64,000 nt of DNA from CBDBLK01 sp965243145. GTDB lineage: Bacteria; Bdellovibrionota; Bacteriovoracia; Bacteriovoracales; Bacteriovoracaceae. The notes below the pieces were generated by a model that did no database searches, had not been told where the DNA came from, and saw only the letters and a list, made by a program, of their open reading frames with translations. A program made the position numbers and the translations under genes. The stretch is taken from assembly GCA_965243145.1 (NCBI GenBank), contig CBDEUB010000002.1, positions 2,480,001-2,544,000 on the forward strand, read 5' to 3'. Shown here piece after piece: positions 9,368 through 17,494 of the stretch (position 1 is its first letter; each line of letters opens with the position of its first letter).

Positions 9368-10141
9368 ATGGCGAAGGCGAAGACTTGGTGGGAATCCCTG
9401 TGGTGGCAGATGAGTCCGCCGGAAGACATTTCCGAACATGGCCACCTGATCGACTGGCTCTTCAACTACACCACCTGGCTCAATATCTTCTTTTTTCTCC
9501 TGGTGTGTGCCGGCCTGTTCGGGTTTAGCTATCTCTATTATTACAAACGCCATCCCAAGGCCTATTACACCTACGGCAACAAAAAAATACACATTTTGGT
9601 GGCCACCTTAATCGGCCTGGCAGTGTTCGGCAGCATCGACATGAATATCACCCGCATTTCCAACGACGATTATATAGGCGTTTTTTCCAACTGGCCGAGG
9701 GAAGACGAAGACATTGTTAAGGTGCAAGTTTTGGCCCAACAGTGGGCGTGGAATTTCCGCTACGCTGGCCAGGACGGGGTGTTCAACACCGGCGACGATG
9801 TGACCACGGTCAATGACCTGCGCGTTCCCGCGGGCAAAAAAGTGGTCTTTCAACTGCTCTCCAAAGATGTCATCCACTCCCTCTATTTTCCCAACGCCAG
9901 GAGAAAGACCGACGCTATCCCCGGCCGCATCACCCGCATGTGGATTCAATTTAACAAACCGGGAACTTACGACATTGCCTGCGCCGAAATGTGCGGGGCC
10001 TACCATTACCGCATGGCCGCCAAATTGACGGTTCACCAATACCAGGATTTTATGGGCTGGATGGGAGAGGCGCAAAAGGTGGCCCTCGTGGCCCACGACC
10101 CCGAAAGGTCTGATCTTTATTGGGGTTGGCCATGGCGGTAG
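9368..10141 (+). CDS. coxB: Cytochrome c oxidase subunit II
   Basis: Subunit II takes electrons from cytochrome c through the binuclear CuA centre and passes them to subunit I. The 257-residue protein has an N-terminal region with two membrane segments (about residues 35-60 and 75-95) and a periplasmic cupredoxin domain. All CuA ligands are visible: H170, C205, E207, C209, H213 and M216, in the motif CAEMCGAYHYRM. The conserved aromatic stretch QQWAWNFRY lies just before the domain. There is no fused cytochrome c domain, unlike caa3-type subunits; a separate di-heme protein at 13221 may take that role. Subunit I lies downstream after one unrelated gene. Confidence 0.95.
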   Translation: MAKAKTWWESLWWQMSPPEDISEHGHLIDWLFNYTTWLNIFFFLLVCAGLFGFSYLYYYKRHPKAYYTYGNKKIHILVATLIGLAVFGSIDMNITRISNDDYIGVFSNWPREDEDIVKVQVLAQQWAWNFRYAGQDGVFNTGDDVTTVNDLRVPAGKKVVFQLLSKDVIHSLYFPNARRKTDAIPGRITRMWIQFNKPGTYDIACAEMCGAYHYRMAAKLTVHQYQDFMGWMGEAQKVALVAHDPERSDLYWGWPWR

Positions 10142-10143
10142 TC

Positions 10144-10162
10144 GTTGTTCACACTTCAGGCC
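10144..10162 (-). repeat. Solo end of the dispersed hairpin repeat
   Basis: The reverse complement reads GGCCTGAAGTGTGAACAAC, the right terminus of the full repeats. It lies immediately after coxB, in the gap before the orphan gene that splits the oxidase cluster. Confidence 0.6.
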
Positions 10163-10203
10163 TGTTTTAAAAAAGGTAAAAAATAACAAAAAGGAGTCAT
10201 CAA

Positions 10204-10881
10204 ATGAAAATTCGCAACTTTATTGTCTTCGTTGTGGGCGTGGCCTTATTTCAATTGAGTTTTCCCGTTGCTGCCCATGAGACGGAAGGTGATACGGTCA
10301 ATGTCATTGCGAGGCCCTCTTCTTATTTAGTCCCTGCCTCCCTCATGTTTACGATTTTGGCCACTATTACAGGACAGGATAAAAATATTCATTCTCAAAT
10401 ATCGGCCAATTTTGGGACAGGCCTTATAGGCGAATCAAATTTTCTGCAAGAGAATGGTATTCCCACCAGTGGTGCAAACAATTTTTTTAGTGTTGAAATT
10501 GGCAGAGAGGCGGAAGGGTACGACCTGGTTCTCTTTAAGCGAAATGCGGTCGAGTACCTACAGGATATAGTCGATGCTGACGGCGATAATGGCAGTTCGC
10601 TCAAGGCCGTATTATACAACGGTTCTTATCTCGCCAAACACTGGTGTTTCGTGTACCTGGGTTCTGGCCTGGGAATAGGAATGTTGGATTTGCGTTCCCA
10701 AACCGATGGCCATGACAACCTGTCCGAGACTGGCCTTGTTGCCCAGTTTCGTGTTGGTTTAAATTTTCCGCTCACAAAAAAATCTCTGGCCAACTTGGGT
10801 TATCGCAACATCATCTTTATTGGCAATGCCGACAATGTGGTTTTCCACCGCTTTGAGGGAGGACTTTCTTATGCGTGGTAG
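10204..10881 (+). CDS. Orphan secreted/outer-membrane-like protein between coxB and coxA
   Basis: The 225-residue protein has a signal peptide (residues 1-24, ending AAHE) and a Gly/aromatic-rich body that ends in YAW, like a small barrel. The start has an AAAGGAG site 7-8 bases upstream. No family is recognised. Its position inside the oxidase cluster, next to a solo repeat end, suggests an insertion rather than an oxidase component, although a dedicated role is not excluded. It carries fewer GGCC sites than coxA and is slightly more AT-rich. Confidence 0.6.
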   Translation: MKIRNFIVFVVGVALFQLSFPVAAHETEGDTVNVIARPSSYLVPASLMFTILATITGQDKNIHSQISANFGTGLIGESNFLQENGIPTSGANNFFSVEIGREAEGYDLVLFKRNAVEYLQDIVDADGDNGSSLKAVLYNGSYLAKHWCFVYLGSGLGIGMLDLRSQTDGHDNLSETGLVAQFRVGLNFPLTKKSLANLGYRNIIFIGNADNVVFHRFEGGLSYAW

Positions 10882-10924
10882 CCGTAGCAGAGGAAGTAAC
10901 CCCTAACCAAAGGAACTAGGCCCC

Positions 10925-12658
10925 ATGGCATTTTACGAACAGAATATCCACCCCGCCCCCACGACATTTCTCTCCAAATATGTTTTCTCCTTTGATCACA
11001 AAGTGATCGGCAAGCAATTCCTGTGGTACGGCATCTTTTTTCTCTTTGTGGGGGGATTGATGGCGTTGATGTTGCGTTGGTCGCTGGCCTATCCTGGAGT
11101 GCCCTTTCCCATGATCGGCCGCTTTATGTTTCCCGAAACGGGGGGGGCGATTCCCCCCGACACCTACGCCATGCTGTTTACCATGCACGGAACCATCATG
11201 ATTTTTTACGCCATCACCCCCATCCTCATTGGGGCCTTTGGCAATTTTTGTATTCCCCTGATGATCGGTGCCCGCGATATGGCCTTTCCCCTGCTCAACA
11301 TGCTCTCCTTTCATGTCGCCGTGGCCAGCGGCCTGTTGCTGCTGGGGTCGCTGTTTACTCCCCTGGGAGCGGCGGCCAGCGGCTGGACATCCTACCCCAC
11401 CTTGTCGACCCTCATCGGCTCCCCGGGAACCGGGCAAACCCTGTGGACGCTGGCCATATTTGTGTTGGGCATTTCCTCCACCATGGGGGCGATCAACTAC
11501 ATCACCACGGTGATCACCCTGCGCGCCCCTGGTATGGGTTATTTCGACATGCCCCTGACTATTTGGGGCCTGTGGTTGACCGCCATTTTGAACGCCATCT
11601 TTTTGCCGGTGTTGGGGGCGGGTTGCCTGCTGCTCATCTTTGACCGGGTGTTTGGCACTACCTTCTTTTTGGCCGGGGCGGCGGCCACTACGGGATCGGG
11701 GGATCCGGTTTTGTTCCAGCATGTCTTTTGGATTTTTGGCCACCCGGAAGTGTACATTCTAATTTTGCCGGCGTGGGGGATCGTCTCCGACCTGCTCTCC
11801 TTTTTTGCCCGCAAACCGGCCTTTGGGGCCAAGGCCACGGCGTTGTCCATGACCGCCATCACCGTGCTCTCCACGCTGGTCTATGGCCACCACATGTTTA
11901 CCACTCAGTTGAGTCCGCTGCTGACCCAGACTTTTATGACTCTGACCATGACCATTTCCATCCCCTCGGCGATCTTTTTTACCAATTGGCTCGGAACCCT
12001 GTGGAAGGGATCGATCCGCTTCGATTCGCCCATGCTCTTTTCTATGGGAGTGGTGTTCGTCTTTGGCCTGGGGGGACTCACCGGACTCTATTTGGGAACC
12101 GTCACCACCGACCTCTACCTGCACGACACCTATTTTGTGGTCGGCCACTTCCACTACACTATGGCCGCCTCGGTATTGCTGGGAGGTTTTGCCGCCATCT
12201 ACTTTTGGGCACCCAAAATGTTCGGCGTGTGTCTGCACGAGGGCCTGGCCAAAGTGCACTTTTGGATCACTATGCTGGGGCTTAACGGGGTCTTTACCGG
12301 CATGTTGCTGATGGGGTACGCGGGTATGCACCGGCGCATTTTCAACCCCTTTATCTACGAGTTTACCCAAAAACTTATCCCCCTCAACACTTTCACCACC
12401 TGGTCGGCGATTGTGATGGGGGCGGGGCAAGTGGTGTTTTTCGCCAACTTTGTCTACGCTCTCTTTTTCAAAAAGGACAAGGCATCGGACAACCCCTGGA
12501 GAGTGGGCACTTTGGAGTGGACGATTCCCTCCCCCGCACCCCACTTTAACTTTGAAAAAATCCCGGTGGTCAAAGTTGGCCCCCACGAGTTTGGCAACCC
12601 CGCGCTCACCGGCGAACGGGATTTTCAATACCAGACCGAGGAGTTGGCGCGGGCATGA
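10925..12658 (+). CDS. coxA: Cytochrome c oxidase subunit I
   Basis: This is the catalytic subunit of a haem-copper oxidase that reduces oxygen to water and pumps protons. The 577-residue, 12-helix protein has the low-spin haem ligands H88 (FTMHGTIMI) and H410, and the CuB ligands H273 with cross-linked Y277 (GHPEVYILILP), H322 and H323 (YGHHMF). The high-spin haem ligand is H408 in VGHFHYTM. These are type A oxidase signatures. The ATG has an AAAGGAA site. Its last 4 bases overlap the start of subunit III. Confidence 0.97.
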   Translation: MAFYEQNIHPAPTTFLSKYVFSFDHKVIGKQFLWYGIFFLFVGGLMALMLRWSLAYPGVPFPMIGRFMFPETGGAIPPDTYAMLFTMHGTIMIFYAITPILIGAFGNFCIPLMIGARDMAFPLLNMLSFHVAVASGLLLLGSLFTPLGAAASGWTSYPTLSTLIGSPGTGQTLWTLAIFVLGISSTMGAINYITTVITLRAPGMGYFDMPLTIWGLWLTAILNAIFLPVLGAGCLLLIFDRVFGTTFFLAGAAATTGSGDPVLFQHVFWIFGHPEVYILILPAWGIVSDLLSFFARKPAFGAKATALSMTAITVLSTLVYGHHMFTTQLSPLLTQTFMTLTMTISIPSAIFFTNWLGTLWKGSIRFDSPMLFSMGVVFVFGLGGLTGLYLGTVTTDLYLHDTYFVVGHFHYTMAASVLLGGFAAIYFWAPKMFGVCLHEGLAKVHFWITMLGLNGVFTGMLLMGYAGMHRRIFNPFIYEFTQKLIPLNTFTTWSAIVMGAGQVVFFANFVYALFFKKDKASDNPWRVGTLEWTIPSPAPHFNFEKIPVVKVGPHEFGNPALTGERDFQYQTEELARA

Positions 12659-13200
12659 GTGTGGCGAGTATGGGAACTGCCCAGAGAGAAGTAAGTGCTA
12701 TCGCCATGACAGTGGTGCTCATTTCTCTGAGCATGTTGTTTGCCACTTTATTTTTAAGTTATGCCCTCTATCGCAGTTCCGTGGAAACTTGGCCGCCGGC
12801 CGATTTGGCCTCCATCAATTTGACTTTGCCCACTTTGAACAGCGTCCTCATCGCCGCTAGTTCTGCCACTTATGTGCTCTACCAGCGGGCCTCAAGATTC
12901 AGAGCGCTTTGGTGGTCGGCCACTTTGATCCTGGGGGCGGCCTTTCTAGCATTTCAAGTTCAATTTTGGCAGGCCCTCAAGGTACAGGGCCTCTTTGCCG
13001 GCACTCATGTCTTTAGTTCCGTCCTCTATGGATTTACCTGGATTCACGCCGCCCATTTGGCATTGGGGATAGTGGCGCTTTTTTTTGTCTCTCCATGGAA
13101 GGGACGGCCTGGCCCCGCGAGCATTTCCAATGTGGGAAAATTTTGGCATTTTTTAGGGGCCACCTGGTTTCTTCTCTATGTCGGCCTGTTTCTCTTTTGA
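12655..13200 (+). CDS. coxC: Cytochrome c oxidase subunit III
   Basis: The 181-residue integral membrane protein with about five helices matches the short subunit III form. Conserved features are the start of helix I (AMTVVLISLSMLFATLFLSY), the WPP segment, and the final HAAHLALGIVAL and FWHFLGATWFLLYVGLFLF helices. It stabilises subunit I and its proton uptake. Translation is coupled to coxA by a 4-base overlap, and a cytochrome c gene follows 20 bases downstream. Confidence 0.93.
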   Translation: MSVASMGTAQREVSAIAMTVVLISLSMLFATLFLSYALYRSSVETWPPADLASINLTLPTLNSVLIAASSATYVLYQRASRFRALWWSATLILGAAFLAFQVQFWQALKVQGLFAGTHVFSSVLYGFTWIHAAHLALGIVALFFVSPWKGRPGPASISNVGKFWHFLGATWFLLYVGLFLF

Positions 13201-13220
13201 GAACTGTTAAGAGGAATTGT

Positions 13221-14114
13221 ATGAAACTCGTTCCCGCCCTCGCTTTCATCACCTTGGTTTTTAGCAGTTGCCTGTCCAATCAGTTTTATGTGGGCAAAAC
13301 CTTTGCCGGCGGTGAATATGTGCCGCCTCGTGAATTGAATCTGGGCCGCAGGCTCTACACCGAATATTGCATTTCCTGTCACGGAGTTAAGGGAGACGGC
13401 AAGGGAGTCGCCGCTCTGGGCATGGAGACTCCTCCACGGGATTTCACTTTGGGCATTATCAAATTTAGCGATGTGATGGCGGGGGATTTGCCCCATGGGG
13501 ATTCCATCTTTCAAAGTTTGGAACATGGCCTGGGGGGAACCGCCATGTTGCCCTGGGATTTGAGTCGGCCCCAACAAAAGGCCCTGTGGAATTATATTAA
13601 AACTTTTGCCCCCGATATTTGGGAAGGCAAGGACAAGGCCCTGGGGGAGCGGATTGTGCCCACCCCCGACCCCTTCAGTTTGGCCCGAAAAAATGCGGCC
13701 ATCAAACAGGGCCGTAAAGTCTACCATGTCACCGCCAGTTGCCAGACTTGCCACCGAGCCTATGTGACGGCGGAAGAATATCAACAGATGACCCGCGAAT
13801 TGACCGGGGATGCGGACGACATTGATGAGGAGTTTTACAAACTTAAAATTCAGGAATCAGATCACGGGTACAAAATTCTTCCCCCCGATTTTACTTTTCA
13901 TCCCCTGCGCTCGATTCGCACAAAAAGCACCCTCTCCGATCTCTATATCAGAATTGCCGCCGGCATTGGGGGCACCACCATGCCGCCCTGGAAAGATAGT
14001 TTGGAAGAGCAAGACATTTGGGCCTTGGCCTATTATCTTCAACACTTGATGGAAATGCGGGACAATCCCGCCCGGCATGAATTGATCCAGCGACTGGAAG
14101 GAGGGGGGCGCTGA
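13221..14114 (+). CDS. Exported di-haem cytochrome c of the oxidase cluster
   Basis: The ATG at 13221 is preceded by GAGGAATT and opens a hydrophobic export signal; the cysteine at about residue 15 could be a lipidation site, though the lipobox is weak. Two haem-binding CXXCH sites are visible: CISCH at residue 50 and CQTCH at residue 174. Each is followed by a methionine-containing region suited to axial ligation. The 297-residue protein therefore holds two class I cytochrome c domains. Its position between subunit III and SCO1 suggests it donates electrons to CuA, replacing the fused cytochrome of caa3 enzymes. Confidence 0.88.
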   Translation: MKLVPALAFITLVFSSCLSNQFYVGKTFAGGEYVPPRELNLGRRLYTEYCISCHGVKGDGKGVAALGMETPPRDFTLGIIKFSDVMAGDLPHGDSIFQSLEHGLGGTAMLPWDLSRPQQKALWNYIKTFAPDIWEGKDKALGERIVPTPDPFSLARKNAAIKQGRKVYHVTASCQTCHRAYVTAEEYQQMTRELTGDADDIDEEFYKLKIQESDHGYKILPPDFTFHPLRSIRTKSTLSDLYIRIAAGIGGTTMPPWKDSLEEQDIWALAYYLQHLMEMRDNPARHELIQRLEGGGR

Positions 14115-14115
14115 T

Positions 14116-14967
14116 ATGGCCACGGCCGCGGAGAAGACGATTCACAGGTTGGTGCGTTCCCCGTGGTTTTGGTGTCTGGGGTTGTGCTTTCTGTTCAGCT
14201 ATCCCATTTTCCGATCCGTCACCCGGGAACTTCCTCCGCCCAATCCCGTATTGGGCCAAGTGCCGCCTTTCCGCTTCACCAATCAGTTTGGCCAAGAGTT
14301 TGGCGGCCGGGAGTTAAAGGGCCGAGTTTATCTGGCCAATTTTGCCTTCACCTCTTGCCCCACCACTTGTCCGGCACTGATGCAGACTTTGCAGAAAGTG
14401 CAAAAGCGAATCCGTGGCCTGGGCCAAAAGGTGGCCTTGGTCACTTTCACCGTCGATCCGCAAAATGACACCCCCGAGGTTTTGCTGGAATATGCCCGCC
14501 AGCACCGCGCCAACCCCTTCGTGTGGACTTTCTTAACCGGCGAGAAGGCGAAATTGCGCGAACTTTTAGTTGAGGGGTTTAAAGTGCCCATGGAGGAACC
14601 CGAAATATTTGAGGGCAAGGTTGATGGCCAAACGGTGAGTTTGTGGGACATTGCCCACACCACTAAACTGGTCTTGGTGGATGGGGCGGGAGGTATTCGC
14701 GGTTATTATTCCACCGACGAGGAGGGCATCAATCATTTAATGATCGATTTGGGCCTCTTAGTCAACCGCCATGTTATTGCCCACACTTCAGGCCATCTTG
14801 AAGCTCAGCTTCGCCATCACTCCTTGCAGCGTACTCTCGGTACGCCTCAGTCGTTCCGTCTAGCTTCACTCCAATCTGACCTAAATTGTGGACAATTACC
14901 TTGTTTCTACCATGGTTTTTCATTGTGGTATGGATACAAAGCGGGAGGTATCAATAATGTCCAGTGA
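14116..14967 (+). CDS. SCO1/SenC copper chaperone with repeat-encoded C-terminus
   Basis: SCO proteins deliver copper to the CuA site of subunit II. An N-terminal membrane anchor (about residues 15-35) precedes a thioredoxin-like domain with the copper-binding C81PTTC85 and the distal H181 in DIAHTTKL. The native protein appears to end near residue 219. From about residue 220 the frame runs through the reversed repeat copy at 14773-14934, giving roughly 64 extra residues (starting VIAHTSGHLE) before a stop at 14967, inside the subunit IV gene. The repeat appears to have displaced the original stop codon. The tail has no sign of its own domain. Confidence 0.88.
   Translation: MATAAEKTIHRLVRSPWFWCLGLCFLFSYPIFRSVTRELPPPNPVLGQVPPFRFTNQFGQEFGGRELKGRVYLANFAFTSCPTTCPALMQTLQKVQKRIRGLGQKVALVTFTVDPQNDTPEVLLEYARQHRANPFVWTFLTGEKAKLRELLVEGFKVPMEEPEIFEGKVDGQTVSLWDIAHTTKLVLVDGAGGIRGYYSTDEEGINHLMIDLGLLVNRHVIAHTSGHLEAQLRHHSLQRTLGTPQSFRLASLQSDLNCGQLPCFYHGFSLWYGYKAGGINNVQ
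14773..14934 (-). repeat. Dispersed hairpin repeat, copy 2, in the SCO1 3' end
   Basis: On the minus strand it reads leader (AATGAAAAACCATGGTAGAA), left end GTAATTGTCCACAATTTAGG, internal hairpin GGCGTAC-CGAGA-GTACGCT and right end GGCCTGAAGTGTGGGCAATA. The outer bases ATTGTCCAC and GTGGGCAAT pair fully if one G-T pair is allowed. It lies antisense to SCO1 and supplies the last part of that reading frame. Confidence 0.88.
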
Positions 14968-15250
14968 AAGCGCGCACCACCACCACCATAGTCACACCAA
15001 GAAATATTTGTGGGTTTTTGCTGGCCTTGCGATCTTGACCGCTCTGGAATTGGTGGCGGCGGAAATTGAAACCCACTATTTTTTCAAGGCCTCTTCTCTC
15101 ACTCTTCTGGCCATCGCCAAGGCGGCAGCGGTGGGTTATTGGTTTATGCATTTGGAAGAGGAAAGTTGCTGGCTCAAATTTATTGCTTGCATCCCCCTGG
15201 CCGCCGTGGCCTACACCACGGTGGTTGTTTTGGAGTCTCTGTATCGCTAG
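14957..15250 (+). CDS. Cytochrome c oxidase subunit IV, prokaryotic type
   Basis: The ATG at 14957 is preceded by GGGAGG; an upstream in-frame ATG at 14888 lies in repeat-derived sequence and is not favoured. The 97-residue protein has a His-rich N-terminus (HHHHHSH) and three membrane helices, including the FMHLEEESCWLKF segment typical of CyoD/CtaF-like subunit IV. Its start overlaps the extended SCO1 frame by 11 bases, which is a consequence of the repeat insertion. Confidence 0.85.
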   Translation: MSSESAHHHHHSHTKKYLWVFAGLAILTALELVAAEIETHYFFKASSLTLLAIAKAAAVGYWFMHLEEESCWLKFIACIPLAAVAYTTVVVLESLYR

Positions 15251-15279
15251 GGCCTTAAGGCCCCTTTGAGGAAATACCC

Positions 15280-15471
15280 ATGGAACCAAATACGCCGTCC
15301 CCATCTTCTGCTGCAAAACCTTCCTCCATCACCACGATTCACCACCACACCAAAACCCCCGAAGAACAGTTCAAAATGCCCACCTGGGGCCTGATGGTGG
15401 CCCTGCTGGTGACTTTGGTGGTTTTGAAGGCCTTTATCTATATCAAAGACCCCAAGCGGGACGCGCGGTAG
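15280..15471 (+). CDS. Small single-helix membrane protein after the oxidase genes
   Basis: The 63-residue protein has a Pro/Ser/Thr/His-rich N-terminus and one membrane helix (about residues 36-55, GLMVALLVTLVVLKAFIYI) ending in a charged tail. A GAGGAAATACCC sequence precedes the ATG. The gap from subunit IV holds the short palindrome GGGCCTTAAGGCCC (15251-15264). It may be an accessory oxidase peptide by position, but no family is recognised. Confidence 0.6.
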   Translation: MEPNTPSPSSAAKPSSITTIHHHTKTPEEQFKMPTWGLMVALLVTLVVLKAFIYIKDPKRDAR

Positions 15472-15556
15472 GGGCCATCAGTGTGGAGGGAGGCGAGGTG
15501 GTCATGCAACTGGAAGGCCCCCACCGCCTAGTGTTGAGCGCGTTTCACCTGTTTCG

Positions 15557-16238
15557 TTAGGGCCTATGGCCAACCTCGTTGAGAAAATCGGTAAAAATTT
15601 CGAGGACATGGCGGGAGTCAATTTCCGGATGATCGTTGATTTCTGCGACTACGCCTTGTTTAAGCTGGGCCAAAAGGAGAACTTGGGGCCTAGTTTCTGG
15701 CCCATCCTCTGAAGAGTCGTCGTTTATGAATTCTTCTCGAATGATCGTGTATCCCCCCGATAGAATCATTAGGGCCAATCCACCGAAGGCCATATTGCGG
15801 CCCAGTTTGGGGAAGCGGATGATTTTGGCCATCTTCTCCGGGGTGAGAGTGCCCGCTTTGACTCTGGAAATGGGAACTACATCCCTTAAAAGCGCCGGCC
15901 AGAGAAAGAGCAACGCCGATATAGTAGGGGTGATTGAGGGGAAGGTAGGGAGGGCCATTGCGGCCAGTATGATTGTTGTACCAAGATTGGCGCAACAAAC
16001 TTTCAGTAAACTGAGACCAATCCGCCTTGGCCACGCTGGCCACGCGAGAACAGTCGAAACTGCCATTTGCACGATAACAGGCGTGAACCAGCACCGACTC
16101 TTCTGGTGTGTCGTCGTTCAGATAGTAAAAATCGGGAATGGTGTCGATCAACTTGCCTTGGGCCATCAGAGAGATTGAAAAGAGAACGAACGCAAAGAGG
16201 TTTTTCACAATTTTTTCCCAGTTTAAAAATTGGGCCAT
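15557..16238 (-). pseudogene. Frameshifted exported membrane protein
   Basis: Two overlapping minus-strand frames complement each other. The 5' part (from 16238) encodes a signal peptide and a globular segment up to about 15890. The 3' part, read one base out of phase, continues with a membrane helix (GGLALMILSGGYTIIREEF) and a charged end to 15557. The phase change falls near GGCGCTTTTAAGGGA at about 15880-15895. After the crossing, the first frame gives low-complexity His/Ser/Gly sequence typical of out-of-frame reading. Either the gene is broken, the assembly has an error, or the site is a programmed shift. The product is not recognised. Confidence 0.65.
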
Positions 16239-16305
16239 GATTGGCCAGTGGAAAATTTATACGGAATAAAAATCACTTTGCCAATTTTGATATTGAGCAT
16301 TATTT

Positions 16306-16983
16306 TTAAATGCTTACTCCGCCGGGCCGATGTTCCAGTGGCCGGGTGCCGGGGGGAGCGTGCCGTCGGGCGGGCGGGCGTACGGGAGCGGGCGCGGGGG
16401 GAGCGGGAATTGGCCTGGCCGACGGGGCGGCCTTTTTTCCCGTCCCTACTTTGGGAAACAGCAAGTGCACTTCCCCGTCTCGATTTTGCACTCTCACCTG
16501 GGAAGGGTCGGTGCCTTCCGGGGCCTGGAATTGCTGGGAAAAGCGGTAGATTTGCCGCTGCTGGAAAAACCCACGGGCGATTTGGCCCTCTTCTTGGCCA
16601 TTTTTTTGGCGGCCTTCCCGGCGCACTTCCAGGGTTCCCTCGACAGTCACCTGTCTCCCTTGCACTGAAACTTTGAGCTTTTGGCCTTCCGGAGGCACTC
16701 CCTTGATCACCAAAATTTTGTGGCCATTGTCTTCGCGCCACTCGCTTTGGGAAAGGCCACCGCCGGGAAAGTTAAAATGCCGCTCAAGATTTTTGAAAAA
16801 GTCGCCGTTGCCGCCGAAAAAACGCTTTTCCAATTCTTCAAATTCCTTGAAAAAGCGATCGCTTAAAAGGCCTGGAAACTCAAAGGGTAGGCCCGTTTGG
16901 GCGCGTGCCGGGAAGGCCACTAAACAGCACAAAATGAGCAAACTAAATATGCGGTTTGACAATTTCGTCCACCTTGGCCGCAA
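16306..16983 (-). CDS. Exported small heat-shock (alpha-crystallin-like) protein
   Basis: The 225-residue protein carries an alpha-crystallin domain at about residues 75-180: an edge strand KILVIKGVPPEGQKLKVSVQ, then VTVEGTLEV, later FSQQFQAP and VRVQNRDGEVHLLFPK, the usual Hsp20 pattern. Unusually, it begins with a signal peptide (IFSLLILCCLVAFPARAQ), so it should act in the periplasm. The tail (about residues 185-225) is Pro/Ala/Arg rich. The start overlaps the pterin dehydratase gene by 41 bases from ATG 16983; a TTG at 16962 would shorten the overlap. It could hold envelope proteins in a soluble state. Confidence 0.8.
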   Translation of the reverse strand: MRPRWTKLSNRIFSLLILCCLVAFPARAQTGLPFEFPGLLSDRFFKEFEELEKRFFGGNGDFFKNLERHFNFPGGGLSQSEWREDNGHKILVIKGVPPEGQKLKVSVQGRQVTVEGTLEVRREGRQKNGQEEGQIARGFFQQRQIYRFSQQFQAPEGTDPSQVRVQNRDGEVHLLFPKVGTGKKAAPSARPIPAPPAPAPVRPPARRHAPPGTRPLEHRPGGVSI

Positions 16984-17287
16984 AGATAAAGTCGCTCTCT
17001 ACAAGCCCGTTAATTTTGTGTGTCCAAACTTCCACGCGCAAAATCCCCCAACCGATCAGCAGTTCGGGATGATGCCACTGTTCTTCGGCCATCGCCCCGA
17101 TTTTTTGGCCCAATTGCATAGGGACGGCAAAATCCCCAAACTGGAGTTCCCGGCAAAGGCGGGTGTCCTGCTGGATGAGTTGCCAGTCGGGATGCAATTC
17201 GGCCTTTAGTTTTAATATAACGCTTAAAGATAGCGGGGGAACCCCTCCCTGGCAGGGAATACAGGTTTTTTTGGCCAATTTTTCCAT
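16943..17287 (-). CDS. phhB: Pterin-4a-carbinolamine dehydratase
   Basis: The 114-residue protein carries the family core EEQWHHPEL, then VEVWTHKINGLVESDFIFAAKVD, where the histidines form the active site. The enzyme dehydrates 4a-hydroxytetrahydrobiopterin in pterin recycling; stand-alone copies may serve molybdopterin or other roles. The ATG at 17287, with a GGAG-containing site, is preferred over an upstream ATG at 17332. An N-terminal Cys pair (KTCIPCQGG) is as commonly seen in bacterial versions. No aromatic amino-acid hydroxylase is visible in the window. Confidence 0.9.
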   Translation of the reverse strand: MEKLAKKTCIPCQGGVPPLSLSVILKLKAELHPDWQLIQQDTRLCRELQFGDFAVPMQLGQKIGAMAEEQWHHPELLIGWGILRVEVWTHKINGLVESDFIFAAKVDEIVKPHI

Positions 17288-17335
17288 TTTTTGACTCCTT
17301 TTCCAGGTTATAGAGATTGCAACTGATCGCACACT

Positions 17336-17488
17336 AATGAAAAATTATGATAACGGCAAGGTAACTGTTCGCAATTTAGGTCAGGTTGGGATGAAGTGAG
17401 ACGGAACGAGTGAGGCGTACGAAAAAGTACGCCGCAGGGAGTGACGGCGAAACTGAGTCACAAGATGGCCTGAAGTGTGGGCAGTTAC
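17336..17488 (+). repeat. Dispersed hairpin repeat, copy 3
   Basis: Leader AATGAAAAATTATGATAACG, left end GTAACTGTTCGCAATTTAGG, perfect internal hairpin GGCGTAC-GAAAAA-GTACGCC and right end GGCCTGAAGTGTGGGCAGTT. The outer 12 bases pair completely when G-T is allowed. It fills most of the gap between the PAP2 gene (stop at 17495) and the pterin dehydratase gene (start at 17287), antisense to both. Confidence 0.9.
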
Positions 17489-17494
17489 AAAAAG

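Noticed and set aside
10916..12628. Antisense open frames over coxA
   Set aside because: They are rich in Gly, His and Gln from the reverse reading of a membrane protein gene and have no support.
15251..15264. Palindrome GGGCCTTAAGGCCC as a terminator
   Set aside because: It has no loop room and only three T residues after it; probably another product of GGCC richness.
15481..15560. Short open stretch after the small membrane protein (GTG at about 15483, 26 codons)
   Set aside because: It is too short, lacks a ribosome site and has no similarity to anything recognisable.
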